Below are positions 34,049 to 43,084 of a stretch of 64,000 nucleotides of DNA, piece after piece (position 1 is the first letter of the stretch; every line of letters begins with the position of its first letter). The translations under genes and the position numbers were made by a program. The stretch lies in contig CAVTSA010000012.1 in the NCBI GenBank assembly GCA_963737225.1, positions 25,067-89,066 on the forward strand, read 5' to 3'. Below the pieces are notes generated by a model that was not told where the DNA came from, ran no database searches, and saw nothing but the letters and a program-made list of their open reading frames with translations. This DNA is from CAVTSA01 sp963737225 (GTDB taxonomy: Bacteria; Chloroflexota; Dormibacteria; Dormibacterales; Dormibacteraceae).

Positions 34049-34727
34049 TACCGGCGAGACCCGCGAGCAGGTCCGGATCCTGATCGTCGACGACCACGAG
34101 GTGGTCCGCGACGGCCTTCGGGCCATGCTCGGGGCGCAGGACGGCCTCTTCGTGGTGGGCGAGGCGGCCACTGTCCACGAGGCGGTCGCCGCCGCCGGGT
34201 CGCTCCGGCCGGACGTCGTCATCATGGACGTCCGCCTCACCGACGGGAGCGGGATCGACGCCACCCGCGAGATCCGCGCCCGGCGGCCGGAGTCGAAGGT
34301 CCTGATGCTCACCTCGTACGCGGACGACGAGGCGCTGTTCGCGTCGATCATGGCGGGGGCCAGTGGCTATGTGTTGAAGCAGATCCGGATGGGGGAGCTG
34401 GTGAACGCGGTGAGAGCGGTCGCCCGGGGCCAGAGCCTGCTCGATCCGGCGGTCACTTCGGCGGTGCTCGACCGCCTGCGCAGGGGCAAGCACCTGCTGC
34501 GCGACGAGAAGCTGTCGCGACTCACGCCGCAGGAGGAGCGGATCCTGGAGCTGGTCGCGCAGGGACAGACCAATCGTGACATCGGGGTCGCGCTCCACCT
34601 GGCGGAGAAGACGGTGAAGAACTACGTCAGCACCATCCTCTCCAAGCTGGAGGTGGCGCGCCGGGCGGAGGCCGCGGCGTACCTGGCACGTCACACCGCC
34701 ACCCCGGGATCCTCGGCTCCGGGCTGA
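34032..34727 (+). CDS. NarL/DevR-like response regulator
   Basis: 231 aa (ATG 34032; an in-frame ATG at 34041 is possible). Receiver domain: acidic pair Asp20-Asp21, phospho-acceptor Asp66 in VVIMDVRLTDG, and Lys in SGYVLKQIRMGEL. A LuxR HTH at the C-terminus (LTPQEERILELVAQGQTNRDIGVALHLAEKTVKNYVSTILSKLEV) follows, with LAEKTVKNYV as in DevR/DosR. It is the last gene of the xfp-CBS-regulator unit. Its kinase is likely the PAS protein at 29.0 kb. The regulon may include the nearby Usp, CBS and Xfp/AckA genes. Confidence 0.92.
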   Translation: MGQMADTGETREQVRILIVDDHEVVRDGLRAMLGAQDGLFVVGEAATVHEAVAAAGSLRPDVVIMDVRLTDGSGIDATREIRARRPESKVLMLTSYADDEALFASIMAGASGYVLKQIRMGELVNAVRAVARGQSLLDPAVTSAVLDRLRRGKHLLRDEKLSRLTPQEERILELVAQGQTNRDIGVALHLAEKTVKNYVSTILSKLEVARRAEAAAYLARHTATPGSSAPG

Positions 34728-34752
34728 GCCTGAGGAACGGCCGGGCGCCAGG

Positions 34753-35166
34753 TCAGCGGGCGACCAGCACCGGCCCGCGCGCGAGGTGGATCACCCGGTA
34801 CGCGACGCTTCCCAGGATGAGGCCTCCGACCGCGGTCCTGCCGTGCGAACCGAGGACCACGAGATCGGCGCCCTGGGACTCGGCCTGATCCCAGATCGCG
34901 TCCGCCACCTGCCCGTGGAGCGCGTGGGTGACGACCCCCGAGGCCTCGATCCCCTGCCCGCGGAGGCGGTCCACGGCGCCGTCGACAAGGGCCTTCGCCT
35001 CCTCCTCGTCGGTCAGATACCAGTCGGCTCCGCGAGCCACCATGTGCTCGCGGACGTGCATCACCTGCACCGACCCCTTGGAGAGCGCGGCGAGGCCGCC
35101 CGCCTGCTCCAGGGCACGGCCGGCCGGCTCCGACTCGTCGATCGCCACCAGCAGCTTCTCGTACAT
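34753..35166 (-). CDS. Universal stress protein UspA family
   Basis: 137 aa from ATG 35166 (MYEKLLVAIDESEPAGRALEQ). One Usp domain with the ATP-binding pattern G-x-x-G-x9-G-S: GSHGRTAVGGLILGSVAYRVIHLARGPVLVAR. Length is that of single-domain, ATP-binding Usp proteins. It is convergent with the response-regulator unit. Such proteins are frequent members of DevR-type regulons, but no box is obvious upstream. Confidence 0.9.
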   Translation of the reverse strand: MYEKLLVAIDESEPAGRALEQAGGLAALSKGSVQVMHVREHMVARGADWYLTDEEEAKALVDGAVDRLRGQGIEASGVVTHALHGQVADAIWDQAESQGADLVVLGSHGRTAVGGLILGSVAYRVIHLARGPVLVAR

Positions 35167-35319
35167 GTCTCGTGACCTCGATACCGTGAACCCTGGAGTG
35201 CGGAGGGCGCTACCGGCCATGATGGTAGCCGCCCGTCTCGCGTTCGGCTTCGCCAAGTTTTTGGCACTGTCCCAGGAGGGGTAGGGCCGCCGTACCCGGA
35301 GTGCCGGTCCAGGTTTTGC

Positions 35320-36075
35320 TCAGAGCGGAGCGAGCCAGAGGCGGATCGCGAAGCCGGCGCCCATCAGCGCCACCGCCCAGCGGAGCAGCCACGACGGCAG
35401 CCGGCGGGCCACCGGCGGTCCCAGCAGGCCGCCTACGAACAGGCCCAGCGACAGGGGCAGCACGTCGAGCCAGCGGACGCGCCCGGACAGCGCGAAGACG
35501 GCGGCGGAGACGACGCAGGCCGCTCCGATCAACACGTTCTTGAGCGCGTTGGAGTGGAGGAAGCTGGGGTCGACCAGGACCAACAGGAGGACCAGCGTCA
35601 GCACGCCCGAACCGGCGCCGAAGTAGCCGTTGTAGAGCGAGGCCAGGAACAGCCCCGCTCCCACGAAGAGAGGCGTGGCCCGACCGAGGCGTGCACCTGC
35701 GGCGTTCCTCAACCAGCCTTGCGCCACCAGCGCCACCGATCCCCCGGCGAGCAGAAACGGGACCAGGCGCGCGAACACGCCGGGGGGCGTCGTAAGGAGC
35801 AGCGCGGCGCCCGCGACCCCGCCCAAAATGGCCGCCGGCACCCAGCGCCTCACCCATTCCCACCGGCCCGCCAGCTCGGGTCGAGAGCTGAGCGCCGCCC
35901 CCGGTAGGCAGGCGACCACCGCCACCGAGTTGGCGATGGACGCCGGCAGCGGGGGGACACCCGCCAGCAGCAGGGCCGGGTAGGACACCAGGGTGGTGAT
36001 TCCTCCCGCAGTCCCCACGATCCCGGCCAGGACGCCCGCACCGGCCAGCAGCGCCGCTGTCGCTACCGCTCCCAC
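35320..36075 (-). CDS. TSUP family permease (TauE/SafE)
   Basis: 251 aa with seven to eight helices. The start GVLAGIVGTAGGITTLVSYPALLLAGVPPLPASIANSVAVVACLPGAAL and the mirrored second half YNGYFGAGSGVLTLVLLLVLVDPSFLHSNALKNVLIG match the TauE/SafE (DUF81) inverted repeat. These proteins export or import sulfonate, sulfite or other organic anions. The substrate is not indicated by the neighbours. Confidence 0.88.
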   Translation of the reverse strand: MGAVATAALLAGAGVLAGIVGTAGGITTLVSYPALLLAGVPPLPASIANSVAVVACLPGAALSSRPELAGRWEWVRRWVPAAILGGVAGAALLLTTPPGVFARLVPFLLAGGSVALVAQGWLRNAAGARLGRATPLFVGAGLFLASLYNGYFGAGSGVLTLVLLLVLVDPSFLHSNALKNVLIGAACVVSAAVFALSGRVRWLDVLPLSLGLFVGGLLGPPVARRLPSWLLRWAVALMGAGFAIRLWLAPL

Positions 36076-36151
36076 CGACTCCCCATGTCCCGAAAACGAT
36101 CACCGAGCGGGCGGGTTATGGGGAGCCGGGATTCTCCTGCCTGCCGGCGTC

Positions 36152-37123
36152 CTACCAGGCGTAGTGCTCGGGCGCGGTTTTGTGGCCCGGGAAGATCGCA
36201 TCCAGCCGGTCCAGCGCCGCCGCATCGAGCTTGACCGAGAGCGCACGGACCCCGGAGTCCAGCTGCTCCTGGGTGCGCGGGCCGACGATCGGCGCGGTCA
36301 CGCCCTCCTGATGCAGCAGCCAGCCCAGGGCGACCTCGCCGGGCTCCCGGCCGAGCTCGGCGCAGAAGTCCTCGTAGGCCTCGATCTGCGCCCGGTTCTG
36401 CGCCACCGCGTCCGCCGCACGCCCCTCCAGGCGGCGCCGGCCCTCGCGCTGCTTGCGCAGCACGCCCCCCAGGAGCCCGCCCTCCAGCGGCGACCAGGGG
36501 ATGACCCCGATGCCGTACGCCCGCGCCGCCGGCAGCACCTCGAGCTCCACCCAGCGGGTCTTCAGGTTGTAGATCGACTGCTCGCTGACCAGCCCGGTGT
36601 ACCCACGGGCCGCCGCCGCGCCCTGGGCCTGCGCCAGGTGCCAGCCGGCGAAGTTGCTGCTGCCGGCGTAGAGCACCTTGCCCTGCTGGACGGCCACCTC
36701 CATCGCCTGCCAGATCTCGTCCCAGGGAGTCTCCCGGTCGACGTGGTGGAACTGATAAAGGTCGATGTGGTCGGTCTGCAGCCGCTTGAGGCTGGCGTCC
36801 AGCGCGTTGCGGATGTTGAGCGCCGACAGCTTCGACTCGTTGGGCCAGTCACCCATCGCCCCGTACAGCTTGGTGGCCAGCACCGTCCTCTCCCGGCGAC
36901 CGCCGCCGGTTGCGAACCAGCGGCCGAGCACCTCCTCGGTCGCACCGTGGCCCAGCGAGCCGCCGTACCGGTTGGCGGTGTCGAAGAAGTTGATCCCCTG
37001 CTCGTGCGCCGAGTCCATCAGCGAGTGCGCCTCGGGTTCCGGCGTCAACGCGCCGAAGTTCATCGTGCCCAGGCAGATGCGGCTGACCAGAACGCCGGAA
37101 CGACCGAGGTGCGTGAATTCCAT
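36152..37123 (-). CDS. Aldo/keto reductase
   Basis: 323 aa from ATG 37123. TIM-barrel AKR: CLGTMNFGA, the catalytic Asp in INFFDTANRYGGS with Tyr, Lys in TVLATKLYGAMGD and His in QFHHVD. The NADPH-binding end is IVGPRTQEQLDSGVRALSVKLD. It has the pattern of YajO/IolS-like members acting on aldehydes or keto sugars. A YciI protein gene follows 41 bases upstream on the same strand. Confidence 0.92.
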   Translation of the reverse strand: MEFTHLGRSGVLVSRICLGTMNFGALTPEPEAHSLMDSAHEQGINFFDTANRYGGSLGHGATEEVLGRWFATGGGRRERTVLATKLYGAMGDWPNESKLSALNIRNALDASLKRLQTDHIDLYQFHHVDRETPWDEIWQAMEVAVQQGKVLYAGSSNFAGWHLAQAQGAAAARGYTGLVSEQSIYNLKTRWVELEVLPAARAYGIGVIPWSPLEGGLLGGVLRKQREGRRRLEGRAADAVAQNRAQIEAYEDFCAELGREPGEVALGWLLHQEGVTAPIVGPRTQEQLDSGVRALSVKLDAAALDRLDAIFPGHKTAPEHYAW

Positions 37124-37164
37124 TGCCCCAACATGCACCGACCGGGCCGGCCGGTGACGGGTGG

Positions 37165-37491
37165 CTAACGCGCCGCGGGAGGGCCGGGAAGCGCGTCGGG
37201 TCGTCGCAGCCAGAGCTGCCAGGGCTTGATGCTGCGGCTGATGAGCACAGTCCCGTCCCAAGGGTCGGGCGCCAGGCGGAGGTGGACCGAGGCGACGTCG
37301 TCGGCTTCCACCACCAGGATCGCGTGATCGCCGTCGCCCTCGCCGACAGGTCCGCCGAGGACGACGAAACCGTCCTCGACCAGCCGATCCATGAACGCCG
37401 CATGTTCGGTCCAGCCCGCCTGCTCGCGTCGCGACCGGTTGGGATCCCACGCCGGCCCCGCCACCAGCTCGACGAGAAAGTAGCTCGTCAT
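37165..37491 (-). CDS. YciI-like (YCII domain) protein
   Basis: 108 aa, ATG 37491. MTSYFLVELVAGPAWDPNRSRREQAGWTEHAAFMDRLVEDGFVVLGGPVGEGDGDHAILVVEADD is a ferredoxin-like YciI fold with the His in the helix (EHAAFMD) and the D-G region. Unlike the DGPF-type copy at 23.3 kb, it is of the YciI subtype. Function unknown. Confidence 0.85.
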   Translation of the reverse strand: MTSYFLVELVAGPAWDPNRSRREQAGWTEHAAFMDRLVEDGFVVLGGPVGEGDGDHAILVVEADDVASVHLRLAPDPWDGTVLISRSIKPWQLWLRRPDALPGPPAAR

Positions 37492-37552
37492 GAGCCCAGC
37501 CTAGACGGACGTTCAGGCCGGGGACTGCACGCAGCCCCCGGCCCGAGCCCGC

Positions 37553-39034
37553 TCAACCGGCGGATTCGAAGTGCGCCGCGATATCCCTCGCCTTCCCCGG
37601 GTTCGCCCGCCGGTAGGCGAAATACCAGACGAGGCCGATCAGCGCCCAGGCGAAGAAGACATAGGGGAGCCAGGCCGCGACGCCGGTCAGCGCCGGGAAC
37701 AGACCGCCCGGGATCAGCTGCGGCAGCCAGCTGGACCAGAACACGAGCGCCATCATCACGGCGCCGATGCCTCCCACCACCGCGAACTGGATCCACTGCA
37801 GCCCCTGTCTGGCGAGCCAGACCGGTGCCGCGATGCAGACCAGGACGTAGGCGAGCATGAAGCCGAACGCAGCTACCGATCCCGACCACCCGGTGAGCTC
37901 GATGAAGTTGACCCGTGCCAGGTTGCAGATGAAAGAGAAGAGGAAGCTGATCGCCGCGACCACGAACAGGGCCACGTAGGGCGTCCGCCACGTCGGATGC
38001 GTACGCTGCAGGGCCGGCACCCCGAGGCCGTCATGAGCCATCGCGAACGCGATCCGGCCGGCCGCGTTGATGCAGGCCAGCGTGCAGGCGAAGGTGCTGC
38101 AGGTGATGCCCAGGGCGATCACCGGGGCCAGCGCGTGCAACCCGCCCATTTCAGCCAGCTGGGGCAGCGGCGCGGTGGCGGCGGCGAAGCCGGGCTTGGT
38201 CCCCTGGAAGCCGTAGACCTGGGAGTAGGAGACGATCAAGTAGAAGATCCCGACCACGATGCAGCTGAGCATGATGGCGCGGCCGATCGCCTTAAACGGG
38301 TTTCGAGCCTCCATCCCCAGCGACCCGGCGCTCTCGAACCCCACGAACGCGAAGATCGATAGCACGACCCCGACCAGTACGCCTCCCGGCGTGATGCCCT
38401 TCAGCGTGAGCTGCTTCACGTCGAAGACGCCGCCCTTGTGCACCCAGATCGTGATGCAGAGGAACAGGATGATGCAGATCGAGATCCCTTCCAGTACCAG
38501 ACTGGTGCGGGCCGAGATGCCCATGCCCAGGACCGCGATCGTCGTTGGGACGACAAAGTCGAAGATGATCAACCCGGTGTAGACCCACACGTTGTTGTCC
38601 GGCACGCCGAAATACGACAGGAAGTTGTTGCCGAAGATCGCGAAGCCGGTGATGGTGGCGATGGCGGTCGCTATGTAGCCGAGCTGCAGCCCCCAGCCGG
38701 CCATGTGGCCGCCGAGCGGCCCCAGGCCGCGCGCCACCCAGACATAGAAAGACCCGGCCGAGTTCATCCGGCGGGCGAACTGGATGGCGCACCAGCCGAC
38801 GCAGAGCATGAGCACCATCGCGATCAAGAAGGAGAGCCAGGTGCCGTTGCCGGCACTCACGAAGACGAGCAGCGGGAGCAGTGCCATGGCCGCGGTGGGA
38901 GCCGCGTTGGCCACCGACTGCGCCAGGACCTCCGGCATGGAGAGGCGGTTGCGCTGCAGCGTGGTGGCGCCGGCGACCGCGCCCTCGGCGTCCAGGGTCC
39001 CGCTTGACGTACCGGGTCCAGGCGCGTCCGTCAT
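37553..39034 (-). CDS. APC-family amino acid/amine permease
   Basis: 493 aa with twelve helices after a Thr/Gly-rich N-terminus. Family motifs: VANAAPTAAMALLPLLVFVSAGNGTWLSFLIAM, SAGSFYVWVARGLGPLGGHMAGWGL, and FAFVGFESAGSLGMEARNPFKAIGRAI (helix 6 region with F-x-G-F-E). Its ATG overlaps the copper amine oxidase stop by ATGA, so the two are translationally coupled. This strongly suggests import of an amine or amino acid that the oxidase uses. Confidence 0.92.
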   Translation of the reverse strand: MTDAPGPGTSSGTLDAEGAVAGATTLQRNRLSMPEVLAQSVANAAPTAAMALLPLLVFVSAGNGTWLSFLIAMVLMLCVGWCAIQFARRMNSAGSFYVWVARGLGPLGGHMAGWGLQLGYIATAIATITGFAIFGNNFLSYFGVPDNNVWVYTGLIIFDFVVPTTIAVLGMGISARTSLVLEGISICIILFLCITIWVHKGGVFDVKQLTLKGITPGGVLVGVVLSIFAFVGFESAGSLGMEARNPFKAIGRAIMLSCIVVGIFYLIVSYSQVYGFQGTKPGFAAATAPLPQLAEMGGLHALAPVIALGITCSTFACTLACINAAGRIAFAMAHDGLGVPALQRTHPTWRTPYVALFVVAAISFLFSFICNLARVNFIELTGWSGSVAAFGFMLAYVLVCIAAPVWLARQGLQWIQFAVVGGIGAVMMALVFWSSWLPQLIPGGLFPALTGVAAWLPYVFFAWALIGLVWYFAYRRANPGKARDIAAHFESAG

Positions 39035-41004
39035 TGCTGTGCCACTCCATCGTGTCCGTGCTCGTGGCGGCAGGCCTCGGTCGGTGCGACGTCGAGCGCG
39101 GGGTTGCCGTCGAAGAACCCGAAGGGCTTCAGGTGAAAGCCCACGTGCGTGACCGGCATCACCGGCCAGTCCTCGGAGCGCACCACGTGGTGAGCCGAGA
39201 AGCAGTGCCAGAGGACGACGTCGGTGTTCTCGACCAAGCGGTCAGCGGCCGTCCATCGCGGCAAGCCCTCCCCGCCCGGGCTCTGGTTCGGATACTCGCC
39301 GGCCGGGAATCGCTCCGAGGGCGCGTACGGAGTGACCCAGAGGTTGTGGTTCGTGAACTGCGCCCGGTTCAGCGCGTGGGCGCCGGGCTGGTAGAAGTTG
39401 AGGGTCGACGGCCCTGGCTCGAGCTTGTAGGCGACGGGATCCCCGACGCCGTTCTTCTTCGCCGGGTTGATGACCTTCCAGAAGCGCCCCGCGTTCGCGT
39501 TGGCGTCGCGCTGGGCGGTGGACTCGCGGTCCAGCACCCTCTCCTTGACCACCCAGGCGTTGCCCCAGGGGTTGTCGTCGCCGGGGGGTAGGGCCTCGGA
39601 GTCGCACTCCACGACGGAATTCCGCTCCCCGTCGACCATCATGTCGAGGCGCATCGCGAAGAAGTGCTGATGGTTTGGCCCGTAGACCTGCGGCGCGACC
39701 AGGGTCCCGTACCGGGGCCGCACGCCCGGAGCCACCGCCCCGTTGGAGATGACGCCGCTGAGCTTGATCTCGTACTCGATGCTGCCGTCCTGCGTGAGGT
39801 ACCAGAAAAAGCCGTACTCGTAATTGCCGACGGTGGCCACCGTCGAGATCACGAGCCGGCGGGAGCGGCGCATCTCCACCTCGCCGGTGTGGTAGTCGGT
39901 GTGCTTCCAGAGCATGCCGGCGTCCTCCTCGTGGAGGCAGACGGCATTGGTGATGGTCTGAGGGTGCCCGTCCTGGTCGTTGATGACCCCGTCGAAGTAC
40001 TGGATGTCTCCCAGGCAGTCGCAGCCGAGCTCCAGGCTGTTCGTCATCGGGCCCAGGCCGTACTCGCCCATGTCGAACACGTTCTTGCGGTGATGCGTCG
40101 GTGCCGGGTCGCCGTAGGGGACGAACATCTCGGTCAGCGAGGCCCGGTAGAGGATCGGACGCTCCTGGTCGCCGTCCCGGTAGATGACGGTGTGGAGCGT
40201 CAGGCCCTCGCGAGGGTTGAAGCCGATGCGCAGGCGCCACTTCTGCCAGGAGATCTCATGACCGTCGACGGTGAAGCTGCGGCCCGCCGGCTGGGTGATC
40301 TCGACCGGCTGGAGGTCGGTGCGTGGCCCCCGCGGGAAGGTCGGGTAGTTGTTGGGGGAGGTGATGCCCTGGGCGGTGTAGTTGCCCGCGCGCGGAGGGA
40401 TGGGAACCACGCCGTGGTCCTCGACCTCGACCACGCGCATCTCGTCCAGATCGACTTTGACGATCAACCCCTCGACCGGCCGCGCGTAGCCGTTCTCGCT
40501 GTCGCTGCCGTCCCGGACCCAGGTCAGCGGGCGTGCGAAGCGGCCCTGGGAGGGGTCGTCCTGCGGTCCGTTGTATCCCACCGACCAGGCGTCCAGCAGG
40601 ACGTGGTCGAGGTCGGTGACACCCCGTTTGCGCATCCCCTCCTGCCACCGCGGGTCCTGCTTGACGACCTGGTCGACCGCGATGAAGTCTTCGAAGGTGA
40701 TCGGCGGCAGGATCCCGGGGTGGTCCTGCCAGGCGGTGACACTTCCCTCGGTGAGCGAGACGGTCGCCTCGACCGCGACCTTCCGTGCACGATCCCAGAG
40801 CAGCAGCTCTGCCTCGCGGGCGACCTCCGTGCCCGCGAGCACCGCCTGCTTGGACGGTTCCTTGAGCGACACGTAGACGAAGCGGGTGGAGGCGTCGAGC
40901 CCGCGCTCTTCCCGCGCGATGCGTGACGCCGCCTCGACCTCGTCCGCAGTCAACGGCTCCAGAGGATGCCGTCCGACCTGGACGGCGCGATCGACGGTTT
41001 GCAT
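39031..41004 (-). CDS. Copper-containing (TPQ) amine oxidase
   Basis: 657 aa from ATG 41004, with GGGAGG upstream (an in-frame TTG at 41022 is less likely). Catalytic base Asp in NVFDMGEYGLGP. The topaquinone precursor Tyr, about residue 395, lies in ATVGNYEYGFFWY (N-Y-E/D). Copper His ligands are in YGPNHQHFFAMRLD (two His) and PVTHVGFHLKPFGFF (third). It oxidises a primary amine to an aldehyde, ammonia and H2O2. No signal peptide is seen, so it appears cytoplasmic, as in many actinobacterial enzymes. The permease downstream is coupled; a nearby catalase could handle H2O2. Confidence 0.95.
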   Translation of the reverse strand: MQTVDRAVQVGRHPLEPLTADEVEAASRIAREERGLDASTRFVYVSLKEPSKQAVLAGTEVAREAELLLWDRARKVAVEATVSLTEGSVTAWQDHPGILPPITFEDFIAVDQVVKQDPRWQEGMRKRGVTDLDHVLLDAWSVGYNGPQDDPSQGRFARPLTWVRDGSDSENGYARPVEGLIVKVDLDEMRVVEVEDHGVVPIPPRAGNYTAQGITSPNNYPTFPRGPRTDLQPVEITQPAGRSFTVDGHEISWQKWRLRIGFNPREGLTLHTVIYRDGDQERPILYRASLTEMFVPYGDPAPTHHRKNVFDMGEYGLGPMTNSLELGCDCLGDIQYFDGVINDQDGHPQTITNAVCLHEEDAGMLWKHTDYHTGEVEMRRSRRLVISTVATVGNYEYGFFWYLTQDGSIEYEIKLSGVISNGAVAPGVRPRYGTLVAPQVYGPNHQHFFAMRLDMMVDGERNSVVECDSEALPPGDDNPWGNAWVVKERVLDRESTAQRDANANAGRFWKVINPAKKNGVGDPVAYKLEPGPSTLNFYQPGAHALNRAQFTNHNLWVTPYAPSERFPAGEYPNQSPGGEGLPRWTAADRLVENTDVVLWHCFSAHHVVRSEDWPVMPVTHVGFHLKPFGFFDGNPALDVAPTEACRHEHGHDGVAQQ

Positions 41005-41209
41005 TGCAACCTTGCCTCCCAAGCGGTGTGCACCAGTGGTAGGCCGGTGCGAGTGCCGCTGGCGGGAGCATATGCCGCCGCCCGGGCCGCGTCAATCAGC
41101 AGAACCGCATGACGTGGTCCCGAGTGCCCGCACTCGGGGGCCTACGAGATCGGAAAGGGCCCCGAGCGCCGGCATTCGGGGGTCTGGACGAGCCGAAGCG
41201 GCAAATCGG

Positions 41210-41215
41210 TAAGAT
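41210..41215 (+). promoter_or_regulatory. -10 element of tRNA-Glu
   Basis: TAAGAT lies 55 bases before the mature tRNA-Glu 5' end. The -35 is not clear. Two similar 25-30-base GC-rich direct repeats (about 41123-41150 and 41164-41194) precede it. Confidence 0.35.
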
Positions 41216-41269
41216 GGTGGGCCGCCGGTCGGACCGACCGCGCGGGGGCAGCGCCGCTGCCCGGCATGT

Positions 41270-41346
41270 GGCCCCGTCGTCTAGTGGCCTAGGACGCAGC
41301 CCTCTCAAGGCTGAGATCGCGGGTTCGAACCCCGCCGGGGTCACCA
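41270..41346 (+). tRNA. tRNA-Glu (anticodon CTC)
   Basis: Acceptor GGCCCCG pairs with CGGGGTC (one G-U). D-arm GTCTAGTGGCCTAGGAC. Anticodon stem CAGCC/GGCTG with loop CTCTCAA gives anticodon CTC. T-arm GCGGGTTCGAACCCCGC. The discriminator is A and the CCA end is encoded. Sequence closely resembles the actinobacterial tRNA-Glu pattern. Confidence 0.95.
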
Positions 41347-41665
41347 CCTTTTCGAGTTCGAAACCGGGCGCCGAGGTGGTGTTTGACCCAAATGCTGACC
41401 CAAACGCGAGAACGGACGCGATCCGGCGCAGCCGTGCTCAACCGATGATTTCGACCCGTGATCCCTGGTGGTCAGCGTGCTTGGCCCATGGGCTACCGCT
41501 CCGGGCGGCGGTCGGGCGCTCCCGGCTTGGATCGGCGGCGGGGTCCCGGCTCGTCAAGCGGCGGGAACGTCCCGGGCTCCTCGCCGTCAAGGAGTGGGCT
41601 CAACCATCGCACCCTCCGCGGCCGCCCCGGCCGGTGCCACCCAAGACGAGCCTCCCCGACATCGT
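41347..41665. other. Gap after tRNA-Glu, no supported gene
   Basis: 319 bases. It starts with a short dyad TTTCGAGTTCGAAA and then two copies of TGACCCAAA (about 41384-41405), a feature often left at old integrase sites. No integrase frame is recognisable. Long frames here are Arg/Pro-rich shadows. Confidence 0.5.
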
Positions 41666-43084
41666 TTACGGAGTCTGCCGAGCGGCCGCGTTTGCATACA
41701 GTCGAATGTACCGCTCGCAGACGATGTCAATCCCGCAAAACTGTCGCAGGGCGACCACGTTCTCCTGAATCCATCGGTTCTCCAAATCGTGATCCTTCAG
41801 GACCTCGACCGCGAGGTCGACCGCGGACTGCAACACATCGTCATTCAAGAGATGAAGGCCTCCGAACTGCTGAAGCCTACCTAGGTCCTCAACATTCCCA
41901 AGAGAAATGTAGGAGGGGATGTGCTCGCTCACGAACCACTTGAATACAGGGTACTGGAGGGCAATCAACGGGCGTTTCGCCCATACGGCTTCGATCGCCT
42001 GGTTGCCGAAACCCTCATGCTCGGGGGAGTAGCAGACCAGGTCAATTGCCTGATAGGTACTGTAGAACGGATAGTGCTCGGTGTCGCCTGGAGTGAATCT
42101 CCGGTCGGGGACCACAATGTCGCCGCCGAAGGCGAGGGTGATGCCCATCTCTCTGGCGTAGCCCACGAGGCTGTCGAAGTAGTTCTGGCTCTCTCCGAGA
42201 TCCTCGCCCTGGAGGATAGCCAGGACGACCTTTCCCCTCCCGCCGACCATCCTTCGCCTGAGACCGAGGCCGTCTGGACTTGCCTCCAGCGCGGGTCTCC
42301 GTCGGTCAAGCTCTGCCACGAATTGGATCGACAGCTCGATCGCCTTGTTGCTGGCCACCCTGGCCGGCATGGCAACCACTAAGTCGTCGACTGTCACCGA
42401 AGTGCACTCCCCGGTAAGTATCGCGAGCCGGCTCCGAAAGGCTTCGTCGTCGATCGTGGTCTCATCACGGTCGAAGTCGAAGCCGTCGGGAACCACGACA
42501 CCATGGATGCCTCTGCGTTTTAGCAATGCCTCCGCAGCGATCGGGTTGATGAGGACATGAGTCGTATTGGGCGAATTGGGACACGTGACCTTCTCGATCA
42601 GTGAGGCAACTTCCGGGTGGGGCGTTTGGAAACTCCTGGCGTTGGGGCCCTCCCAGTAGAGATCATGGTGCTGGAGGATGAAACCGATGTCCGGCCTTTC
42701 GGTGATCAACTGATAGAAGGCCAGAGTCGCTGGCAGGTTGTAGGGAAGCGACATTATGTTGCGGATGTGAACCAGTCGAATACGGTGCTGGTCGAGGTAG
42801 TCTTCGACACTTTGTCGGATCCTCGAGGCACGACATTCGATCTGCTCCAGAAGATCAGGCGGTGCTCGATCATCATCTGCACCGGACGGGAACAGAATTC
42901 CCCGCAGCGCGAGGGCGTCATCGGATTGATAGGAGAGCTCGGACAACCGAAGGCCATCGGCTTCCTCGGGAAGGTCTGACGCGCAAGGGTGGACCTCCCA
43001 TCCTCGCTTTCGCAGCGCCTTGGTCAGCTCTTGCGACTGGAGCGAGACGCCGTCGGTCCCAAAGAGCTTGAAGTGAACCTCCAT
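41666..43084 (-). CDS. Glycosyltransferase (GT4/GT-B-like)
   Basis: 472 aa from ATG 43084 (MEVHFKLFGTDGVSLQSQ), which I prefer because the family start K/E-V-H-F-K-L-F-G-T-D-G-V-S-L-Q follows directly; longer starts exist. The N-terminal Rossmann half has VHIRNIMSLPYNLPATLAFYQL and ILQHHDLYWEGPN. A GT-B C-terminal half follows with VVPDGFDFDRDE, DDLVVAMPARVASNK and the nucleotide-sugar E-x7-E-like CYSPEHEGFGNQAIEAVWAKRPLIA. It resembles mannosylglucosyl-glycerate-type transferases, but the acceptor is not certain. Its base composition is clearly AT-richer than the flanking genes and it follows tRNA-Glu, hinting at transfer. Confidence 0.75.
   Translation of the reverse strand: MEVHFKLFGTDGVSLQSQELTKALRKRGWEVHPCASDLPEEADGLRLSELSYQSDDALALRGILFPSGADDDRAPPDLLEQIECRASRIRQSVEDYLDQHRIRLVHIRNIMSLPYNLPATLAFYQLITERPDIGFILQHHDLYWEGPNARSFQTPHPEVASLIEKVTCPNSPNTTHVLINPIAAEALLKRRGIHGVVVPDGFDFDRDETTIDDEAFRSRLAILTGECTSVTVDDLVVAMPARVASNKAIELSIQFVAELDRRRPALEASPDGLGLRRRMVGGRGKVVLAILQGEDLGESQNYFDSLVGYAREMGITLAFGGDIVVPDRRFTPGDTEHYPFYSTYQAIDLVCYSPEHEGFGNQAIEAVWAKRPLIALQYPVFKWFVSEHIPSYISLGNVEDLGRLQQFGGLHLLNDDVLQSAVDLAVEVLKDHDLENRWIQENVVALRQFCGIDIVCERYIRLYANAAARQTP

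Noticed and set aside
41100..41200. Imperfect GC-rich direct repeats before tRNA-Glu
   Set aside because: Low similarity and short; may be chance in GC-rich DNA.
41096..41347. Short protein with GFEPAISALRGLRPRPLDD
   Set aside because: This is the well-known mistranslation of tRNA-Glu on the opposite strand.
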